Shown: positions 55,802-62,537 of the stretch, one piece after another
Layout: each line of letters opens with the position of its first letter
How positions within the stretch are numbered: the first letter of the stretch is position 1
Assembly: GCF_000473105.1 (NCBI RefSeq)
Contig: NZ_KI421498.1
Coordinates: 1,054,001-1,118,000 of the forward strand
Direction of reading: 5' to 3'
DNA length: 64,000 bases
From: Phaeobacter inhibens DSM 16374
Lineage (GTDB): Bacteria; Pseudomonadota; Alphaproteobacteria; Rhodobacterales; Rhodobacteraceae
Translations under genes and position numbers: made by a program
Notes under the pieces: generated by a model
The model's database searches: none
The model's input: only the letters and a program-made list of their open reading frames with translations
Told to the model about the DNA's origin: nothing

Positions 55802-57160
55802 TCATTGAGCGGCATCAGCGAGTGATTGATCGTCCGCAGCCATTGCTGATGCGTCACGCGGAGCAAAGACCACCGGAACGGCACCGCGCGGAATAAGCGC
55901 CGAGCGCAGCAGCGGGCGAATGTTGCCACGGGGACAATCGGGCGAGAGTGCCAGACTGTGCACCGCGCAGATGGATCGCGCGGCCAAGGTCAGCTGATGC
56001 AGCATGAAATTGGCACGCGAGCGAATGCGGGCGCCAACGCCGAAGGGATAGTAGTGGGCACGGTGCTGTGCTTCATCAAGGAAGCGATCCCCTTGAAAAC
56101 GTTTAGGGGACTCCCAGAACCGCGGGTCGCGGTGCACCAGCCATGGCGCGAAGACAACCGTCGCCCCGGAGGGGATCACATAGTCGCCAATGGGGACCTC
56201 TTCGCTGGTGATACGGTAAATAAACGGCAACTCCGGGAACAATCTCAGCCCTTCCTTTACCGTGGACAGCGCCAGAGGGCTGTCGGCATCCCGCATCGTC
56301 AATGGATCATTGCCGTGACATTCCGCACTGATGTCTGCGGCCAGCTGTGGATCCTGGGCAAGTTGCACCAAGGTCCACAACAGGCTCAAACCGCCAATGT
56401 TCAGCTTTTCGGTGATCACATGGCCCACGGTTGGCCGCAACAGATTGAGCCGATCTGCCTCGGACACGTCCTGCGGAATGACCGTTGCGATCTGGGCGAT
56501 TAGATTAGGATCAGACGGTGTGCTGTTGTCCAAAGCGGTTGTGATGGCCTTGTCCAGAAAGCCGCGTGCGGCCTTAAACTCGGGCAGATTTTCATGGTCG
56601 GCGGTCTCGGCGGTGTCCTTTGTGCTCATGGCGAAATAGAAGCCTTCGACATCGGCAACCCCCTGCGCGATCTCAGCCACATCCAGATCAGCGCCGAAAA
56701 TGGCTGGGCACACCGCGCGGATAGACCAGTCACGACAGATATCGCGTAGATCCGCCGCGGTACCATCCTGCGGCAGTTCGGTGATCAATGTGCGGGTCGC
56801 GTCTGCAAGGGCGGTTTCTAGCCAGCCATCAAAGTCCCGCGCAATCGCCGACATGCGGTTGGCCGTAAGCACCCACACATCGCTCCAGCGGGGATCCTGC
56901 AGCTCATCGCCCAGCAACATGCGTGTGATGGCCTGATTGCTGGCAATATCACCAAGGTCGGTCTGAAAATGCCCCTGGTGGCCGCGCCAGTAGTGAAAAC
57001 ACTCAGGGCTGCCCGCGATATAGAGATCACGGGTGTCGCTGACACGAATGGCCACGATATCGCCATGCTGCCGGGTCGCGGTTTCTGCCACTTTCAACAA
57101 ACCAATGTTCTGAAACATGGTTGAATTGGCATCGAAGATCGGAATCTCCTTACGGGTCAT
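55802..57160 (-). CDS. Cytochrome P450-like protein lacking the heme-ligand cysteine
   Basis: A 452-residue P450-fold protein. The ExxR motif is present (TVKEGLRLFPELPFIYR) and the PERF-like KRFQGDRFL is recognisable. In the heme loop YYPFGVGARIRSRANFM the invariant Cys is Arg (codon CGC, 56021-56023 on the plus strand) and the Gly two residues later is Arg (56015-56017). The I-helix EKLNIGGLSLLWTLVQ also lacks the acid-alcohol pair. The frame is otherwise intact and overlaps both reading directions of the operon tightly (4 bp with the upstream adenylating enzyme). It may be a non-catalytic partner or use heme differently. Confidence 0.85.
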   Translation of the reverse strand: MTRKEIPIFDANSTMFQNIGLLKVAETATRQHGDIVAIRVSDTRDLYIAGSPECFHYWRGHQGHFQTDLGDIASNQAITRMLLGDELQDPRWSDVWVLTANRMSAIARDFDGWLETALADATRTLITELPQDGTAADLRDICRDWSIRAVCPAIFGADLDVAEIAQGVADVEGFYFAMSTKDTAETADHENLPEFKAARGFLDKAITTALDNSTPSDPNLIAQIATVIPQDVSEADRLNLLRPTVGHVITEKLNIGGLSLLWTLVQLAQDPQLAADISAECHGNDPLTMRDADSPLALSTVKEGLRLFPELPFIYRITSEEVPIGDYVIPSGATVVFAPWLVHRDPRFWESPKRFQGDRFLDEAQHRAHYYPFGVGARIRSRANFMLHQLTLAARSICAVHSLALSPDCPRGNIRPLLRSALIPRGAVPVVFAPRDASAMAADDQSLADAAQ

Positions 57161-58761
57161 GCGGGTTCCTCCTGTGCGATTTTGGCAACGCTAGATGGCA
57201 TATGGATATGGCGCAGGCGGGCATCTGCTGCCGCGTTTGCCAGTCTTGCACGATCAAATTTGGAATTCTGGTTCAGGCCCGCGGGGAAATCCGCATACCA
57301 ATATCGCGGCACCAAATAGGGCGGTAATTCCGCCGCAAGGGTCGCCGGCAGGTGCTGTAGATCCGCAAGCGCACGCACCCCCAGCACATAGGCCGACAAA
57401 GCGTGTGGCACGCCGCGCAGCATCTGCGGTTCGACCACGGCATCCTCCACCCCTGGCAGATTGCGCAGATGGGTTTCCACATCATTGAGGTTGATGCGGA
57501 CGCCTTGGATTTTGACCTCTCGGTCGATACGCCCTGCGAAGTACCACAGTCCGTCCTTGGCCAGACATGCACGGTCCCCGGTTCGGTAAAGTCCGGCTTC
57601 GGGAAAGGCCGCTTTGGTTTTTTCCGGCAAACCGACATAACCTGCGCCAACACTGGCGCCCCGGATCAGAAGTTCACCTCCCGGAAGGTCGTCAGCCAAT
57701 GCCGCAACCTCCAATCCGGTTCCCGGCCGGGCAGCACCAATGGGCAGATCCTGATCGGCTTGCAAATGCTGCTCGGTGATATCCACAGATGTGACGGCAA
57801 CCGTACATTCGGTCGGGCCATAGGTGTTGGTAATCCGGCATCCGGGAAACCGCTCAAACAGCGCAGTGACAATTTTCTTGGTCAGAACCTCGCCGCAGAA
57901 CACAAAGTTACGTAGTTTTGGCAGCTGACCGGCGTTGAACCGGCGGTTTGTGAGAAACAGGCGCGTAATAGACGGGGTTGAGACCCAAAGGCTGGTGCCC
58001 TGCTCTGCCAAACGGTTGATATAAGCCGTCGAATTGGCAAAATCCGCATGATCCAACGCAACCAGAGGGAGGCGACGTGTCCACGACATCCACAGCTCAA
58101 ACAAGGACACATCAAAGCAATGGCGGATCACGCCAGAGACACCAGTCATCTCGGCATTTTCTGGGTAGAGCACATCTAGCCAGTCGATAAAGTCCACAAG
58201 ATTGGCATAGGTGATGCCGATGCCTTTGGGCTGCCCCAACGTGCCGGAAGAGAACATCAAGTAGGCCAGATCCTGGTCCTTGACGACATCGGTCTGTGAT
58301 GCGGCCCGCAGCCCCTCAGGGATTGGGCCAAGTGGATCCGGCACCGGCACCATTGCAAGTGAGGTTGACGACAGAACCCCCGACAGATCGGTCCCGCCAG
58401 GCGCTGCGATTAGCAGTGTGGAGGCTCCACAGGTTTCGGCAATCTGCTTAATGCGCGACGCAGGCGTTTCCGGCTCAACCGGGATCAGGGTGCGCCCGGC
58501 CAGCAGGCAGGCCCAGTAGGCTATGGGATAGCGAATATCCTTGTGGCCATGAATCAGAACCGGCTTGTGACGGCCACCGCTGGTCTGTTCATGTAACCGC
58601 TGACCAAGGGCGCGGGCGTGATCAAAGAGAGCCGCAAAGCTCAACTCGGCCCCGGCGACACAATAGGCCGGTCGGCTGTCCCCCTCAAAGGCGGCAAAGA
58701 TCTCTCGCAGCCGTGCGTGCGCCTCTGTGCTGTCAGATGTCGCGACAGCGGAACACGTCAT
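57157..58761 (-). CDS. Free-standing adenylation enzyme (amino-acid-activating type) 2
   Basis: A 534-residue AMP-forming enzyme. Core motifs: YLMFSSGTLGQPKGIGITYA (A3), RHCFDVSLFELWMSWTR (A4, with the amino-group-binding Asp), TNTYGPTECTVAV (A5), YRTGDRACLAKDGLWYFAG with RIDREVKIQGVRINLNDVE (A7/A8). The A10 Lys sits in a slightly unusual LNQNSKFDRARL in place of NGKxDR. It resembles NRPS- or DltA-like enzymes without a carrier domain. It overlaps the ACP stop by 4 bp, so the ACP is its most likely acceptor. Confidence 0.9.
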   Translation of the reverse strand: MTCSAVATSDSTEAHARLREIFAAFEGDSRPAYCVAGAELSFAALFDHARALGQRLHEQTSGGRHKPVLIHGHKDIRYPIAYWACLLAGRTLIPVEPETPASRIKQIAETCGASTLLIAAPGGTDLSGVLSSTSLAMVPVPDPLGPIPEGLRAASQTDVVKDQDLAYLMFSSGTLGQPKGIGITYANLVDFIDWLDVLYPENAEMTGVSGVIRHCFDVSLFELWMSWTRRLPLVALDHADFANSTAYINRLAEQGTSLWVSTPSITRLFLTNRRFNAGQLPKLRNFVFCGEVLTKKIVTALFERFPGCRITNTYGPTECTVAVTSVDITEQHLQADQDLPIGAARPGTGLEVAALADDLPGGELLIRGASVGAGYVGLPEKTKAAFPEAGLYRTGDRACLAKDGLWYFAGRIDREVKIQGVRINLNDVETHLRNLPGVEDAVVEPQMLRGVPHALSAYVLGVRALADLQHLPATLAAELPPYLVPRYWYADFPAGLNQNSKFDRARLANAAADARLRHIHMPSSVAKIAQEEPA

Positions 58762-59021
58762 GCCGGTGCCTCTTCGACCATGCTGTCGCGAACCATTCCG
58801 ACAAAGCTGCCGACCGTGGTGATATCCTCTGGCTTCATGATCGCCGGATCCAGAACCGCCTGCGGCAGGCTTTCTTCGACTGCCATAAACAGCTCCAGCA
58901 GCAAACCACTGTCGACACCGAGATCCTCTTGCAGACGGCTTTGGGCCGTGATCTGGCTGTTGTCAGGCATATCCAGAAGCTCGATAAGCGCATCGGTGAT
59001 GATCTGTTCGATATTTTGCAT
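58758..59021 (-). CDS. Acyl/peptidyl carrier protein
   Basis: An 87-residue acidic four-helix carrier protein, the only one in the visible operon. The phosphopantetheine site is Ser38 in EDLGVDSGLLLELFMAVEE. The DSG in place of the common DSL is a small deviation. It is presumably activated by the Sfp-type transferase at 49816-50589 and loaded by one or more of the three adenylating enzymes. It sits between two of them, 36 bp and -4 bp away. Confidence 0.95.
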   Translation of the reverse strand: MQNIEQIITDALIELLDMPDNSQITAQSRLQEDLGVDSGLLLELFMAVEESLPQAVLDPAIMKPEDITTVGSFVGMVRDSMVEEAPA

Positions 59022-59057
59022 AGTTGTACCTCGGTAAAGGGTCAGGACTGAACTGGG

Positions 59058-60659
59058 TCAGGATGGGACAGGATCAGCGTGGGACCGGCTGACGGCATCA
59101 GATTGGTTTCCGGACGAGGTGCCCGCATCCAGCCATTCACGCAGCAGATGGCGATCGATCTTGCCATTGCCGTTGCGGGCCAATGCCTCGACGACCAGAA
59201 TGCGCGCGGGCACCACATGCGCCTCCAACCGGTCAGCGCACCATGTTTTCAAAGCACGCGCACTGTCAGGCGAGGACGCATCCGGCCCGCTCACAACAGC
59301 GCAACATTGTTGGCCATAGACCGGGTGATCTACGCCCAGCGCACAAACTTCGTTGACATCAGGATGGGCGATAAGAGCGGTTTCGACCTCGCTGGGGGCG
59401 ACCTTTTCGCCGGCGACTTTGAGGATGTCGTCTGAGCGGCTGATAAAGTAGACAAAGCCGTCCTCATCCAGCCGGCAGGTATCACCGGTATAGAGCACCT
59501 GCTCGCCCGGGATCGGTCCCGGACGCAGCTTTTCGGCCGTCTTTTCAGGGTTATTGAGATAGCCCTTCATCACGGTCGCGCCGCGAATAACCAATTCTCC
59601 GGTGGCATTGCGCCGATGCGAGTTCCCATCAGCGTCCACGACCCAAAGTTCGGTGTTCGGGATGGCCTTGCCCACGCTGGTTCGGCGACGCGTCAGTTCC
59701 GCGGGGTTAAGGTAGGTGCAGCGGTGGCATTCGGTGAGGCCATACATGGAGAACACCGTGGCATTTGGAAAAATCACCTCAAGCTGGTCGATGAACGGCG
59801 CATGGAGGGCCGCTGCCGTGCTGGAGATGCTGCGAACAGCAGAGAAATCATACCGCGCCGCAAGTGGCGCAATCAGGGGCACCATTGTCGGCACCACCGG
59901 GAATACGGTTGCGCCACTTTTGGCCAGGCGTTGGAGCGCAAAGAGCGGCCGTGCAAAGGAGGGCTCTACCAGCAGGCAGGCACCTGTGAGCGTCGCCATG
60001 GTCAGCTGATGCAGCCCGTAATCAAAGGTCATCGGGATGGCGCAAAAGATGCGATCCGTGGCCTGATAACCAAGATACTCAGCCACCGAACGGGCAGCAC
60101 TGGTCATATTGAGATGCGACAGCATCACGCCCTTGGGGTTTCCGGTGGACCCGGAGGTGTAGATGATGGCGGCCAGATCCTGGTCCAACACTGTTGCAGG
60201 GGCCTGTTGAGGCATGTCGCCCGCACCATCCAGCGCGGCAGAGAATGCAGTCTCGGCGCCGAAACTGATCATGGCAGCATCGGAACCTGCATCTTGCAGG
60301 GATTGGGTGATCTTTGCGGACTGGTCGTCATCGTGGATCACCGCTGTTGCCGCACAATCGCCAAGGACAAAGGCGAGTTTGGCGGCCTTTGTGTCCGTAT
60401 TGAGCGGAACTACAGCGGCACCAGCGTAGAGCGTGGCCCAGAAGGCCACACAGAAACCGACAGAATTGCTCATGCAGAGAACCACATGATCGCCGCGCGC
60501 AACGCCCTGTTGTTTCAGCAGTTGCGCCACGCGCTGGGCGCGGTCGCGCATTTCGGAAAATGTCAGTTGTCTGGTGCTGTCTTCCGCTGCGGTCGAGTGC
60601 GGATAATCAGACGCTGCTTGCTCAAGAAAATTTGTCAGGAGATTATGCTTAGAGAGCAT
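59058..60659 (-). CDS. AMP-dependent acyl/aminoacyl ligase, exosortase-A-associated-ligase-like
   Basis: A 533-residue adenylating enzyme. Core motifs: IYTSGSTGNPKGVMLSHLNM, CAIPMTFDYGLHQLTMATLT, FSMYGLTECHRCTYL, YTGDTCRLDEDGFVYFISRS and the A10 Lys in GNGKIDRHLL. The FDYGLHQL region recalls the AMP ligases encoded beside PEP-CTERM/exosortase A systems, which are also paired with a PLP decarboxylase and an ACP. An AAAGGAG site fixes the start at MLSKHNLLTN, 11 bp inside the upstream KAS III-like gene. Confidence 0.88.
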   Translation of the reverse strand: MLSKHNLLTNFLEQAASDYPHSTAAEDSTRQLTFSEMRDRAQRVAQLLKQQGVARGDHVVLCMSNSVGFCVAFWATLYAGAAVVPLNTDTKAAKLAFVLGDCAATAVIHDDDQSAKITQSLQDAGSDAAMISFGAETAFSAALDGAGDMPQQAPATVLDQDLAAIIYTSGSTGNPKGVMLSHLNMTSAARSVAEYLGYQATDRIFCAIPMTFDYGLHQLTMATLTGACLLVEPSFARPLFALQRLAKSGATVFPVVPTMVPLIAPLAARYDFSAVRSISSTAAALHAPFIDQLEVIFPNATVFSMYGLTECHRCTYLNPAELTRRRTSVGKAIPNTELWVVDADGNSHRRNATGELVIRGATVMKGYLNNPEKTAEKLRPGPIPGEQVLYTGDTCRLDEDGFVYFISRSDDILKVAGEKVAPSEVETALIAHPDVNEVCALGVDHPVYGQQCCAVVSGPDASSPDSARALKTWCADRLEAHVVPARILVVEALARNGNGKIDRHLLREWLDAGTSSGNQSDAVSRSHADPVPS

Positions 60660-61665
60660 GTGTGCCGCTCCTTTGAAAATATGTGGAATGGGAAGAGGAA
60701 ACCGCTGCGCCAGCCGCACTGATCTGACATCCGGCGGCATAGCCACCCATGCCAACGGAGAGCAGCGTCATCGGCGTGAATGGGCCGCTGTCGCGACTAC
60801 AGATCCGGTCTTCCAGCTCCTGTTTTAGAAGCAGAAAGGGATCCACGGTGTAGCAATGCCCGATGTCCGGCAGCAGTCCCAGGCGGATGCGATCAGTCGC
60901 AAGGCCCGTTTCGGCACAAAAACTGTGCCAGGCCAATCTGTTTACGTTGTGGGGGAGAAGCGTCGGGCCGCAGTCCCAGTCGAACTCCAGATCCTGAAGC
61001 GTCTTGCTGACAATCTGGCCATGGGCGGCATAAAATGTACCCATTTGCGCTGTGGTCCCCTTGTAACCAAAGGAAAATCTAGGATGACACGTCAGCGAGA
61101 TGTCACCAATGTGCAACCCGACATCGGCAGCCACATCGGTCTCTCGCATAAGCAAGAGACCACAGAACGCATCGCCCATAAGTGTGCTACCCGGAACATA
61201 GCGGTCTGCCAGGCGGAGCCGTTCGTGACCATCACCCGCCACCACTGCGACAACCCGTGCACGGCCTGCCCTAATCAAGGTACGTGCCAGTTCGAGCGCC
61301 CAGATCAGCCCTGCACAATTGGTTTGGTCCAGATCAAATTTCTGCTGAACTTCTGCCAGAAAGCCAAACTCCTGACGCAAACGTGGCAGGACGGCACCAG
61401 ATGGGCCGTCGCGCATTGGCAGGCCCCGAACATGAATCAGCGTATCTGGCAGCGGCGCATCGCCACTCTGGGCCTGCAACTCTTCAAGAATACGCGCGAA
61501 CTGATCATAACGTGTTTCTTTGGTCGAGCAGCTCGACACTTGCGCCAAGCCAAACAACCGCTCGAACACCCGCGCTTCGGAAGGAGAGCCCCCCGCATCG
61601 CGAATGATCTCCTCCGCGTCGATGCGCCCTTCGGGAATGTAGGTTGCCAGCGCCGTCAGTCTCAT
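60649..61665 (-). CDS. KAS III-like condensing enzyme or acyltransferase with Cys-His-His triad
   Basis: A 338-residue thiolase-fold protein. The active-site Cys is in DLDQTNCAGLIWALELA (~117), the His in TLLPHNVNRLAW (~239), and where KAS III normally has Asn in a GNxS motif this protein has His in LPDIGHCYTVDPFL (~270). The triad therefore looks like Cys-His-His, as in KAS I/II, on a KAS III-like frame. It could condense acyl units or transfer an acyl group. It overlaps the next upstream KAS-like gene by 4 bp. Confidence 0.85.
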   Translation of the reverse strand: MRLTALATYIPEGRIDAEEIIRDAGGSPSEARVFERLFGLAQVSSCSTKETRYDQFARILEELQAQSGDAPLPDTLIHVRGLPMRDGPSGAVLPRLRQEFGFLAEVQQKFDLDQTNCAGLIWALELARTLIRAGRARVVAVVAGDGHERLRLADRYVPGSTLMGDAFCGLLLMRETDVAADVGLHIGDISLTCHPRFSFGYKGTTAQMGTFYAAHGQIVSKTLQDLEFDWDCGPTLLPHNVNRLAWHSFCAETGLATDRIRLGLLPDIGHCYTVDPFLLLKQELEDRICSRDSGPFTPMTLLSVGMGGYAAGCQISAAGAAVSSSHSTYFQRSGTHAL

Positions 61666-62537
61666 GCCGCCAGTCTCATCTCATCAGCGCTGAGCATAAT
61701 GGCTGACACCGCATTTCGCTCTTGGCTCAATACCAAGTATGCCCCACTACCCCCTTGGGTTTGTGCATCATGCAACGCCCCAAATGGGGCAGCACACAGC
61801 AGCCGTGTGGATTGGGCAACCACCGGCCCTGCATGCGCGGCCCTGGTCAACAGATCCGGCGCTGCGATCAGGCAGACGTTTTCTGGTGTCTGCCCCATTT
61901 CAACACAAAGATTGGTAACAGCCGTTGCCAGATCGTCCTGGTCGCTCAGCATCAACCGCCGATAGCCTGAATACTGCATCCCGCTTTGGATATCGCGTTC
62001 CAGCACCATGGCAGCGGCACTGTTGACCGGCTCCAGCGCATCAACAACGGGCGAGCGATAAAGCAGATGTTTCTGATCCATCGACAACACCAGCGCCTTG
62101 CGCCGTCCCGATCTGAGGTAGCGGGCTGCACAATGCATGGCAAAAAGCGGTGCCGTGCGCCCGCGATCAGAGATCGCAAAGCCGAACCCATCCTTCACCC
62201 CGAGGTGATGCAGGGCGAAATTGGTCACCGAGGTGCCCAGGTGGATATCCGGCAACCAATGTGCCATCAGCACCAGATCAATATCGGACAGGTCCATGCG
62301 GGACGACAGATCATCCAGCAGTTCCCGCGTCATGGCCGCGTAGGGTGCGCGGTCATCCGCCGTCAGCCACGTCTGCACATTGCTGTCAGCAGATTGGTAG
62401 GTCTTGCCATTGGCACGGAAAAACCGGCTGTTGTAGTCCTCCCAATAGTCCACTTCCTTGAGCCAGTTGGGATCTGCGGCTTCCAATCCGCCGAATTCTC
62501 GGCAGATCAGACTACCGGGCGCAATGCGCAACGTCAT
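61662..62537 (-). CDS. Degenerate KAS III-like protein without active-site cysteine
   Basis: A 291-residue protein with thiolase-fold features (LVLMAHWLPDIHLGTSVTNF, KALVLSMDQKHLLYR, SAAAMVLERDIQSGMQYSG). At the position of the catalytic Cys the sequence is FGFAISDRGRTAPLFAMHCA, with Gly in place of Cys (~126), and no clear His/Asn pair follows. It is shorter than KAS III. As it is coupled to the active-looking homologue downstream (ATGA overlap), it may form a heterodimer with it, by analogy with KS-alpha/chain-length factor pairs. Confidence 0.78.
   Translation of the reverse strand: MTLRIAPGSLICREFGGLEAADPNWLKEVDYWEDYNSRFFRANGKTYQSADSNVQTWLTADDRAPYAAMTRELLDDLSSRMDLSDIDLVLMAHWLPDIHLGTSVTNFALHHLGVKDGFGFAISDRGRTAPLFAMHCAARYLRSGRRKALVLSMDQKHLLYRSPVVDALEPVNSAAAMVLERDIQSGMQYSGYRRLMLSDQDDLATAVTNLCVEMGQTPENVCLIAAPDLLTRAAHAGPVVAQSTRLLCAAPFGALHDAQTQGGSGAYLVLSQERNAVSAIMLSADEMRLAA

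Noticed and set aside
59616-60722. 368-codon plus-strand frame opposite an adenylating enzyme
   Set aside because: Gly/His/Arg-rich with no motif; the opposite strand carries all ANL core motifs.
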